A DNA stretch of 40,366 bases from Phoronis australis (lineage: Eukaryota > Phoronida > Phoronidae): NCBI GenBank assembly GCA_002633005.1, contig NMRA01000060.1, positions 848,918 through 889,283 of the forward strand, written 5' to 3'. Position 1 is the stretch's first letter; each line of letters opens with the position of its first letter. A program made the translations under genes and the position numbers. Shown here piece after piece: positions 13,001 to 21,400 of this stretch. The notes beneath the pieces were generated by a model. The model was not told where the DNA came from and did not search any database. It saw nothing but the letters and a program-made list of their open reading frames with translations.

Positions 13001-15053
13001 TTTGTCTCATATATGTGTGAATGAGGTCATGGAATACAAGGAAGTAAAAACAATCGGTTCCGACCATATTTTGTTGTTGGTGTACAGAATCATGATGGAA
13101 TAAATTCGCGTGCACTACGGCAAATTTGATTGGTTTTGTTTATTTGGACTTCTTTAAAATTAATATTCATTGAAGACGTGGTTCCTGAAAAAGCAGTTTT
13201 GTTGCTCTTAAAACTGAACTTTCAGCAGAGATTTACTGATAACTATTGCTATACATTCTTATCGGGCAGCTATATTTAGGCTTCGCTATTTTTAATCTGG
13301 GCCATCAGAAATAAGCCAGTTGCTTGCAAAAAACGGGCAAAAATCTAATTCAAATGAATCAAAAACCGTTTAAGAATGCCTACAGTATATTTATCCTGGA
13401 AGCTATGATATCTATAGACAATTGGGACTTAGTCGTCAAGTACATTGGCACAATCATCTGCTAGCAGTCTTCAGCTTTGACTGTACCTTTTTGCTGTGAG
13501 TCCTTAACTCAAGTTTCACAAATCAGCTACCTCACCAAACACAGTTTCAATCATTTTTGGGGTGCTGGGATAGACGGAGGAAATATTTCCTTCACTGTTT
13601 TCATTCCAGAAGCTAACGAAACTAAAAATAGACCTAGAAAACTAAGAAATTCATCAAAGCTAAATGACATATCGCTGGACAACTGTTTAGTTTATCTTTC
13701 TAATTTTAAATTCCAGGATGGATTGTTCATAACTTTCCGACAAACTTTTAAAATTCTTGAATCGTTCATTGTTTCAACTTAATGTATATTTCACAAACTG
13801 AACAACAAGCCAAAACACATGGTAACAAGATATGGTCGCGAAGAAGAGTTTGTATATATGGGATATCCTATCTTGAATTCATTTCATATGGGAACATCCC
13901 AACTCGACCTTCGATAGAATGTGCGGACAATTATATCAATTACTGGATTTACAGATTGAGTTGGCTATGTTGTGTCCTCATCTCGAGGACTTCGGCAGGC
14001 CATTGGGATGTCACGTGATTCATCATGTGATCTACAGCACAGTTTGCGTGGAATACTCTTTAATGCCCTATCCCACGTTTTTGGCAACAGAAACCTCAGG
14101 CCTCCTTGTCTGTTCAATTTTCTGCATATTATTTATTCAACTGGATGACTGAAAGTATTCTCAATAGGATATGATAATTGTAGTATTCCTTTGCGGCTCT
14201 TATCAGTAGATGTCCTTGCCACCCACTGGTCATCGGATGTAGATCACTTCATCATATATTAAGTTCCACATTCTTTATTTTCATGTTAACTTTATAGGTT
14301 TTCTATTGTGTTCCTTTCCTCATCCTGACTTTTCATTAAATTCTCAGGTACTTCCACATCTAAGTAAAACTAAGCAGACACAAGTTGAAGAGTTGCAACA
14401 TAAGCTCGCACCACGAGAGGATGCCGCTGTAACTGCACTTGCCAGCCTAACACTTGGTCTTGCCAAGACCAGGAATGATGTCCAGGTTAAGGTAAGACTG
14501 CCTTACCAGTAATTGCTAGTTTCACAACGGGGACCCATTGTATGGACATTTGCATTCTAGGTCTTAGATACACGCGTTGTAGCCATGTCATTGCAAAAGG
14601 AACTTTGTGTGTATGAATCAAAATATTGACTCTGATGGAAACATGACCACAGTTCATTTTTTCACCAAGGGACTGCCTTATGGATATGTTTTAAAGTTTA
14701 CGCCAGCAGTAATTTAGGTTAGTACCCCATCTTAGGTGAGACTGGATGTATAAATTTGATAAAATTGACCTTGGAATGATGGTCAGGTCTGAATAAGATT
14801 ATGACTAGTTTAAGACTGTCTTGGTATGCCAGGAATGACACCCAAAGTTGGCGTTTTGGTGACAGCTTGTTTGATATAGGTCCAGTTTTTACCATGGTAA
14901 CAACTTAAAATTTACTATTTTTGTTTACAGGAGCAACTAGATGACATAGTAGCTAGTGAGTGTGTGTACTGTGGGGACGCCATGATACGGTGTGTTGACA
15001 AACCGTTTATTGAAGAAGATGAATATGACCAAGTACTACAAAGCTGGGAATAG
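1081..15053 (+). CDS. VPS18: VPS18, HOPS/CORVET core subunit (C-terminal ~627 residues, 5' partial)
   Basis: Vacuolar protein sorting 18 is a core subunit of the HOPS and CORVET tethering complexes on late endosomes and lysosomes. Exons, all GT-AG and phase-consistent: 1081-1138, 1488-1591, 2326-2386, 2718-2782, 3955-4090, 5277-5429, 5942-6035, 7245-7468, 7768-7908, 10083-10214, 10546-10627, 11238-11365, 12450-12571, 12833-12950, 14348-14491, 14931-15053 (stop TAG). The order matches animal VPS18: the end of the propeller region (LVYEDVYTE-KFGHLLGLC), the clathrin-repeat solenoid (YLDKGQFELALAYAK, SHGDIADMIFFAMIMKDYE, AIHNYLLSLYA, PFFPDFVKIDHFKEAIC), then a coiled-coil-like stretch and a RING. 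The RING is split: CSAC and the C-x-H-x2-H-x2-C set (CNHRFHIDC) lie in the exon at 12833, and the last pair (CVYC) in the final exon. Human VPS18 has 973 residues, so roughly 350 N-terminal residues lie upstream of the window. The first codon here is split, so an earlier exon must exist. Confidence 0.95.
3129..3218. repeat. Perfect 30-bp tandem repeat, three copies
   Basis: Three identical head-to-tail 30-bp units (3129-3158, 3159-3188, 3189-3218), each starting GTTCTATAAGTTAAG and ending GGCGTGTC. They lie in the VPS18 intron between the exons at 2718 and 3955. The perfect identity suggests recent expansion. Short ORFs across the array on both strands only reflect the 30-bp (10-codon) period. 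Confidence 0.95.
4203..4596. repeat. 65-bp minisatellite, six copies
   Basis: Six units start GAAGCATGTGCAC or GTAGCATGTGCAC at 4203, 4268, 4333, 4398, 4463 and 4528. The spacing is exactly 65 bases; the last unit is 68 because of a 3-base insertion. Copies differ at only a few positions. The array lies in the VPS18 intron between the exons at 3955 and 5277. No coding or CRISPR-like character. Confidence 0.95.
6948..7050. repeat. Imperfect inverted repeat (29-bp arms), MITE-like or hairpin
   Basis: The left arm 6948-6976 (TGCAAATGTCCATGTGGGCT...) is the near reverse complement of the right arm 7022-7050, with about 45 bases between them. It lies in the VPS18 intron before the exon at 7245. 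The core ATGGACATTTGCA also occurs near 14542 in another VPS18 intron, so this may be a dispersed element. No target-site duplication could be fixed. Confidence 0.65.
8666..9208 (-). mobile_element. Non-LTR retrotransposon remnant (RNase H domain end)
   Basis: A minus-strand frame of about 180 codons carries YIPGHCGISFNVKADELAG. This is the last part of an RNase H domain as found in some non-LTR retrotransposon polyproteins: the catalytic His loop (PGHCG), N, and final Asp (ADELAG). The frame is open after the motif, but no reverse transcriptase could be read nearby, so the copy looks truncated. It sits in the VPS18 intron between the exons at 7768 and 10083, opposite to the gene. It is placed by motif only; the clade is not assigned. 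Confidence 0.65.
11030..11221. repeat. Degenerate 33-bp tandem repeat, six copies, abutting a splice acceptor
   Basis: The core TGAAATAATGTGAC and its variants start at 11041, 11074, 11107, 11140, 11172 and 11205, giving a period of 33 (once 32). Copies have diverged. The array ends about 16 bases before the acceptor of the VPS18 exon at 11238, so the branch-point region probably lies inside the last copy. Confidence 0.85.
12951..14347 (+). other. VPS18 intron splitting the RING, no gene seen
   Basis: This is a 1.4-kb intron between the exon with the main RING ligands and the next exon. Several short open frames occur in it (for example 13477-13782), but none shows a motif or belongs to a coherent exon series. 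No repeat element was recognised. Confidence 0.6.
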
Positions 15054-15338
15054 CAAAGCATTGGGGGCAGTTCTACAACAATGCTGAAATATTGCGCAGA
15101 TGGAATTGACCATTGATTGGGTTATACGACATTAATTCTTACACTAGAATCATGTGAACTGTCATGCCTATGGCATGTCTGTCTGAGGTGATTACAAAAT
15201 GTTATTCTGAGGAAAGCCTGTTACTGTGTGTGTCAGTGCAGGCTATTTATACATATTCGTTATTAGTGCAATTGTGGTGTTATTCAGACTGACTTTAACA
15301 ACATTTACTGTATTTAAAAATGTCTGCAGTAAAGGCAA

Positions 15339-15344
15339 AATAAA
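15339..15344 (+). terminator. VPS18 polyadenylation signal AATAAA
   Basis: AATAAA lies about 290 bases after the VPS18 stop codon and is followed by a GT-rich stretch (AGTTTGTTT). This suggests a 3' UTR of about 300 bases. It is the best candidate seen near the stop. Confidence 0.7.
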
Positions 15345-15929
15345 GTTTGTTTAAAGATTGCAGACAGTTTGATGCCTGAATTCAATAAGATGTGTGGAGG
15401 CAACATAGGTCAAGATGCTCCTGATTTCAAACTCACCAGAACAATCTGCTGTTGTATATAGTCATTGAAAGCTATTCCTAAGAGAGGTTGCTAAAGTGCC
15501 TTGCTATGTGGGCCACATTTATTTTCTGTTGATGCTTGGCATTTGAACCACAGGTAGGGTCCTCAACCACCAGTACTGTTTCTGCTTGTGTTATCATTTC
15601 AGTTGACCTTCTTACGCAGAAGGATAAGAGATTCCCTGGAGCAAGCCTTATCCCGAAGATGTAGCCTGTCTGGTTGATTCCAATGAGGCCTTGAATGTAC
15701 CATATTTTAATAAATTGTTTGATATATTGCGGTGCATTGTGGGAGAACTGCACGCCACCGAGTTCTCATTTTTTGCCATTCTGCACTGAATGATATTCTT
15801 ACAAACGAATGGAAGTTGTATGGTCGAGACCATTTCTTATCACTCCGGGTGATAGGCCCTGCTGTCAGTGGTACGTTATAGCGGCTGCATCCGTACTAGT
15901 CGACAAGTGTCTGTAGAAAATTTCTGTTT
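15345..15929. other. Intergenic; one weak minus-strand open frame
   Basis: After the VPS18 poly(A) signal, a minus-strand open frame covers 15478-15753. It has an acceptor-like TGCAG near its start and a GTAAGA donor-like site inside. It could be a distal exon of the minus-strand gene at 16153-16665, but no family was recognised and no join could be proved. Confidence 0.3.
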
Positions 15930-15996
15930 CCGGTGGGACTTGAACCTAGGTTGCACAAGTGGCGGCCAAATGTCTAAACCAGTCGGCTAAGGGGCA
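15930..15996 (-). mobile_element. tRNA-derived SINE head (A and B boxes)
   Basis: On the minus strand an A box (TAGCCGACTGG, plus positions 15979-15989) is followed 43 bases later by a B box (GGTTCAAGTCC, plus positions 15936-15946). This is the spacing of a pol III tRNA promoter. The anticodon arm does not pair well, so it is not a working tRNA gene. A tRNA-derived SINE head is the best reading. Its body would run toward lower coordinates, perhaps to about 15840, but the 3' end was not defined. Confidence 0.5.
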
Positions 15997-16152
15997 GTTG
16001 CCACTTGGCAAGCGGCTTAGACGGGCTTCATCTCACTTTACATGTCGTCACAACCGGATGTCATGTTTTCACAACAACGCAACCCTGACGGTACAACCAA
16101 CGTCTACTTCTGTTCACCTAGCAAGTGATCCCAGTATTTGACTTTTTACAGT

Positions 16153-16665
16153 TTAATGTTTAGCTAATCCAGACACACATTTGCGTTTTTCACTGCTCCC
16201 GTGTTGATCTTTTTCTGTGGTTCGAAAGCTTTGAGGAGAGACCTTCCCAGAATATTTCAACAATACTTCGTTAAGTTTGTATGTTCTCAAATGACTTACT
16301 TGTCTCTTTTCAAATGACGTCAGTTCTCTTCCCAAGAACAGTTCAAAGAAAAGCACCTCTCCACGGATACGCTGGGTTTCTTTATCACCATAGAGCCACC
16401 AATCTAAGATCGTGCTTAAACAGTCATTTCTTTCAGCGATATCAAAATATGTGTCCATTAAGTCTTCCAAACTTGTTTCAATGTCCAAGTCATCGATTGT
16501 CGAATAATACATTCTCTTGAATTGTCGACTCCTGTTGATCCTCAGTCTGCCGCTCGTGCTTTCTACACAGGTCTTGCTGTATTCCCTTCCTGTCTCGGTT
16601 TCTGTAGCGTTTAATACATTGTCCATATTCACCTCATTTGAGTATTTACGGTTGTCAACGTTCAT
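16153..16665 (-). CDS. Hypothetical protein of unknown family (possibly a first exon)
   Basis: The first ATG on the minus strand is at 16665-16663, and the frame stays open to TAA at 16155-16153 (170 codons). It is hydrophilic at the N terminus, then acidic and helix-prone (TIDDLDIETSLEDLMDTYFD, then a Trp pair, then EVLFFELFLGRELTSFEKRQ). There is no signal peptide or membrane segment and no domain was recognised. A strong donor (ACAA|GTAAGT) lies inside it near 16298, directly after FEKRQ. The real product may therefore end its first exon there and continue in exons toward 15.4 kb. It lies tail to tail with VPS18. It could also be a chance ORF. Confidence 0.4.
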   Translation of the reverse strand: MNVDNRKYSNEVNMDNVLNATETETGREYSKTCVESTSGRLRINRSRQFKRMYYSTIDDLDIETSLEDLMDTYFDIAERNDCLSTILDWWLYGDKETQRIRGEVLFFELFLGRELTSFEKRQVSHLRTYKLNEVLLKYSGKVSPQSFRTTEKDQHGSSEKRKCVSGLAKH

Positions 16666-16698
16666 AACTTCTCTTTCTTTGTTTTTCAACACATGCAA

Positions 16699-17224
16699 GC
16701 ACGAGGAGAGACACGCGCAGATAGATGTTCAAACTGGAACGCTTGTATTTTTTTAACACTCGGCGAGTTTAAAACGAGTTGAAGGGGCTAGTGACGGAAC
16801 AAACCGGGGGCTGAAATTATTGCAACTGATCGAAACCTTTAAAAACCTTTCCCGCCCACTCTGCTACATTAAACGGCATTTTCGCCCAATGAGCGAGCAT
16901 GAGATTCTAAGCTTGTACACTGACACTTGACTGACCCTCGAGCGCGAGTCACGGCCTCTGGTAGCACTGCTCTCCCGTCGGTCCACTTGACCTGAGGTCT
17001 ACCTCGGGATCGGTCCATATTTGTATAATGTTTTACCTTTTTGCATTTCAAACAGAAACAGCCAACTTGACTAATAGGGTCACATTCCGCGCATACTCGG
17101 AACCCATTGTGTGTAGATGGGTGGTGTGGTATGTTAGGAATACAGTAAATGGTCGGCTGCATCAAAAGTCCCAATAGTGTCTCAACCATGTCCTCGAATT
17201 TTCAGCACGTGTAGTCCTTCTTCA
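16699..17224. other. Intergenic, no gene recognised
   Basis: This is 0.5 kb upstream of the minus-strand hypothetical ORF and contains several CpGs. It could hold that gene's promoter, but no TATA box or clear initiator was seen. The minus-strand open frame at 16869-17189 shows no recognisable domain. Confidence 0.35.
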
Positions 17225-17492
17225 CTCACTTTTTAATTAATTTACGTTGCAAATAATTAGTTTACACCTTTAACAATTAACTTACGCAGGAACATGTAAT
17301 ATACGTTCGAAAAATTCATCCATTTTGCCAACGTTATAAATTAATTATTAACAGCGTTAATTAATTTTTACCGCGTAAATTAATTATTAACGACGTAAAT
17401 TAATTTGCAGCGCCAATTAACTTTTAACGGTGTTAATCACTAATTTACGGCGTAAATTAAAGTTATTTTACGCACATAATTTACGTGCGTAA
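17225..17492. repeat. AT-rich ~20-bp periodic array with HNF1-like sites
   Basis: From about 17330 to 17480 the sequence alternates TAAATTAATTATTAAC-like blocks with short CG-bearing links (CAGCG, CCGCG, CGACG, CGGCG). The period is 18-20 bases and there are about seven degenerate units; looser copies occur from 17225. Two units (17340-17352 and 17379-17391) read ATTAATTATTAAC, a 12-of-13 match to the HNF1 consensus GTTAATNATTAAC, 39 bases apart. It lies between the hypothetical ORF and the lysozyme gene. A regulatory role is inference. Confidence 0.6.
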
Positions 17493-18316
17493 CCTTCACC
17501 AATTTGAGCAACGATAGATATCTTACAAATTCTTGCGAGATTCTCGCTTCTATAGTACGCGCTCTCTGGCTTGCCGTCAACCAATTTTCGGCGACCACCC
17601 TCTAAATGCCCCAACAACGCAAACTGTTTTCGTCTCCTCCACAATATTCCTTTCCCTTATCTCCTCTTGAAAAAACGATGAATGAATTTTGGATTTTTCC
17701 CCAAAAATCGCAAATTCCCGACTGCCCTGTCCCAAATATGTAGCACGTTCAGATGTGGATTTTTCATAAGAAAACAGATAGGTCGTGAAATGAGAAGGTA
17801 GATCAACCGAGCACTCACAAAGTCATACTACCAGCTGTCTTGCGGGTATTCAGTATAATATAAATATGCAAGATGTTATCTTTTTGGCTAAGAACATATC
17901 CACAAATCATGCCATTCGAATGTAGCCTTCTCATGGTGAGAATTCAATTGTGCCGTCTGATGTGGAGTCGGACACTAGGATTGTCTTTCTCAGACTGCGA
18001 GTCGGACTTCGGATCAATCTTGGGCGTCATATGATGACTAAATCAATGGCAACTATCTAACTAGCGTACGGTTTTCACTTGCCAAAATGCATATGCGCAG
18101 TCACATCAAATCTAACTACCTGCAACTACATTTTTGTTAGAGATGGTGCCCTTACAAACGCATGGAGACTACTGTCACGAACTCATCCAAACACATTTAG
18201 AGAAAGAAGTTCTGGGGTAGTATGTCGTAGTCCTCAATTTGTTGTGCCTTTCTGGTCCAATTTGTGTACGTCTTAAGTTCTATAATTATTATTAGTCACC
18301 TTCTGATTTTAACTGA
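17493..18316. other. Intergenic stretch downstream of the lysozyme gene, nothing recognised
   Basis: There are no coherent exons, no repeat and no RNA gene. The short plus-strand frame at 18079-18276 has no motif. Confidence 0.5.
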
Positions 18317-18353
18317 TTTATTATCTTGTTTTAATTTTATTACTATTTTTATT
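18317..18353 (-). terminator. Lysozyme gene polyadenylation signals
   Basis: On the minus strand AATAAA occurs three times (plus positions 18348-18353, 18336-18341 and 18317-18322). These lie 80 to 120 bases after the lysozyme stop codon. The cluster supports a short 3' UTR and the chosen gene end. Confidence 0.6.
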
Positions 18354-18433
18354 TCTGTTGACACGAGGTGAAGGATTTCGCACTCAGTGTCACCGGAACG
18401 TCCCCAAATCCAAGTGAAAGTCACTCTTTTGCT

Positions 18434-21400
18434 TTACCCCTCGTAACAGCTGCGCACTTTCCTCCAGTAATTCTGCACGTCCCCGGAAGATCGACGACAA
18501 CCGAGTGGACCCCCATTGTGGATCTTGGCGTAGTCTTGACAAGTTGGAGTACGTCCGCCTGTACAGTACGTACCGTAGCGCTTCATGTAAGCCTGGACGC
18601 ACTTCTCGGAACAGGACAGGTCAAGACCGCAACTTTTCCAGTCTGCAAGAGGAGAAACACACGGCTCACTAATTTCCCTTCGTAAATTTTAAAATGTTTT
18701 TGTGTTGTGCTCATCGATGAAATCTGTAGGAGGCATGCGTTCTATAAGTGAATCACCTAACTGTCTAGAGTTCCGCAATGCTATTACCTTGCGAGTTTGT
18801 TAAGGTCTCTCAAATCTTTTCGCAAGAGAAGCATGGGATCTCTCTTACTTTTTACATATGACAATGTTGCTTTGCGAAGCAGGTCGTGTATTTTCCGTTT
18901 GCATACCCCGTAAGTCTTATGCAGATATAAACTACACGTATATGAGTTAATCATTTACAGACATCGATGGCAATTTGGTGATTATGTGACTACCTGAAAT
19001 GTCCTTCGTGAGTCGTATCGCAGCTCACTCACCCGAACCTTGTTTGTAGCAGTCAAGCCAGTAGATATTCTTGATTTGGTATGGACCGCACGATAGCGAG
19101 TTAACGTCCCAATTACACTTTTTATTTCGTAGACACCCCTCCACCTGCCAATGAGATTGACGCGTCAATTCATATTGGTGTCAACTTCTCGTCTTCTACA
19201 TCCTTAAAAGATTACCAAACCCAGTTCTGATGATTTCACTGATGAGTGGCGTCGTTATCTACCGATATACTTCCTCCACATGTGAGAGCCTATTACAGGT
19301 TAAACTTTCCTCACTTTTTGTCACAAAGTGGACCAGGTAGTACAAGGTGGACGGTCTCCACTAGATCGCACAAAATCGTGTTGCAACGCTTGCCAAGTAG
19401 ACATAGTAGAGAGTTTTTAAGATTACCCTCAGCTTTCGAGGGCGGAACGAAGGTTGCAGAGCATCATTTTTCAAGTTTTGAGTGATCGCACTGTCATAGG
19501 CTGAAACGGCGTTTAGTGAGCTTTTCTTAAAATCCGATATAGTTGTACGAATCCTAAGTGTTTATACGATCAGAATGTTGACTGCAGATATGCAGAAACA
19601 CGTTTCCCAGCATAGTCAGTCGTGTTTCAATCCTGGCACTGTTTCCGGTTTTTCTAATCAAATATGAATATAAATATACTAAACTATCAATAATTTATTA
19701 GAAGGATGCACATCAGCGCAGTGTAACCTATATCATACTAGTACTGACTGCTGTCAAGGCAATGCCAAAACCAAGTCATGAAATTGTTATACCACGTGTA
19801 CGTTGGAACGTTCTGGCAACTCACATCGCGTTTCAATTTTGCATGGCTTTCAATCAAGGCACCTGTCTTAAAATAAAAATTTGCTTGTGTTTTATTTCCG
19901 ACCATTGATGAAAGTTTTATCAAAATCTGCCTACAACTTCTTAAAAAACTCTCGGCTGAGAAAATGTCTGAAATGTGATCAGAAGCAAAACATAAAGTTC
20001 TTGCAAGTTTTATTTAGGAGATTTAATTTTGAATAAAACACAATTTCAATTACTCGCTTTCACCCTCCTGCTCTGCATCGTTCATAATTGTATTTTGGTC
20101 TGAGAAGCAACGTGTTGTCCACGATGAAAGTCAATAGTTGTCTACTGTTGATGAACTAACAATGTGTTATTTCCACCTATCGCTTAATCAAAGAATGAAA
20201 TATGCATTTTGAAAGTATTAGTATACTTGACAACAAGCCTATCACGTCAAGCGCGTGATATGTTACATCACAGTCCTTCCCACCTGTAAATGTACAGGTC
20301 AATCTCGTACTATTTATAAAACTACACCTGATAAAATGCTACCTGACAGATACACCGCAAACACTTGCTATCCACCACACCTGTAGTTTGGCCAACTGTT
20401 CCTCCTACGTAAGAATCAATGAGATATCGATTACTGCTCTTTGTGAAACACAAATTTAGCAAGTGGCAAAATTCGTTTTTTTGTTTTCTCGAATTGCAAC
20501 CATTAAACGGGATACAACTTCGTAAGTTTTATAAAGAAAAATTATTTGAAACAAGTAACATAGATCTCGTTGAGATGGAAGCTTTTGTCATGTTTAAATA
20601 GTGTCGGTTGAAGCCTCACCGTTTCCCCCTTCTCCAGAACAGTCTTGGCTGGACGCCTTCCGGAGATAGTTTCCCGCCACCCAGGCTGGTTGTCCGTTGT
20701 AATCGACTTTGAACCAGACGTAACCGCAGTTGGAATGGCGAGATCCCAATGACTTGAAGCAGCGACCAGAAGATAAAGTGGTTACCACCCGCGTGTTCGT
20801 GCATGCTTAGACGATAACAATGAAGTGCTACTACACACCATGAGCAAACTTATAGTCACGATTGACAATTAGTACATATAGTTCCAGCAAGTTTTGTTTG
20901 ACAAGCGTTATCTTCGTTCCTCGCTCCGTCATGGGAAGTTTGGAGAAATAAATGTAAGCATCATTGAGAATAGCCCTTCTAAGTCGTTGAAAGGCCTACA
21001 TGTACAATGTGCTAAGCAAAAGCATTTATTCTCCATACTCATTGAAGTTGCTATGACTTGGAATTCCGACAAAGTTGTTAACTTTTCTTTTGGACCATTC
21101 ACTGTTATAAGTTTTTCGAAATGACAGTCACTTAATGTAAAAACGATTTCTGAGATTGGGTAGGAGTATAGTTTGTTTTTTGCTTGAGGCCTTTTTTAGC
21201 TTAAGACTGGTATCGAGAGGTCTTGTTGAGCATAAGACTGGTATCGAGAGGCCTTGTTCGGCCTAAGCCTGGTATCGAGAGGACTCGTTCATCCTAAGCC
21301 TATCTCCGGTTCAGTAACACTAGGACCTCGCTAAAAAGCAAGACTTCGCGAGATTACGTGAAATATTGCCGTGTATTTTAAATGAGAACACGTAACTTTG

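Noticed and set aside
13477-13782. 101-codon plus-strand frame as an alternative VPS18 exon
   Set aside because: VPS18 reads straight from the exon ending 12950 to the one starting 14348. The frame has no homology to the family.
15930-15996. Functional tRNA gene
   Set aside because: The A and B boxes are present, but the anticodon and acceptor stems do not pair.
16869-17189. 106-codon minus-strand frame with several Cys
   Set aside because: The CxxC spacing is irregular and no zinc-finger pattern fits. There are no partner exons.
18368-18685. 105-codon plus-strand frame
   Set aside because: It is the antisense shadow of the last lysozyme exon, whose minus-strand reading gives a full family match.
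20894-21124. 76-codon frame repeated at 21843-22073 as a conserved small gene
   Set aside because: The second copy comes from the duplicated contig end. It is intronic and antisense to the lysozyme gene, and the frame has no motif.
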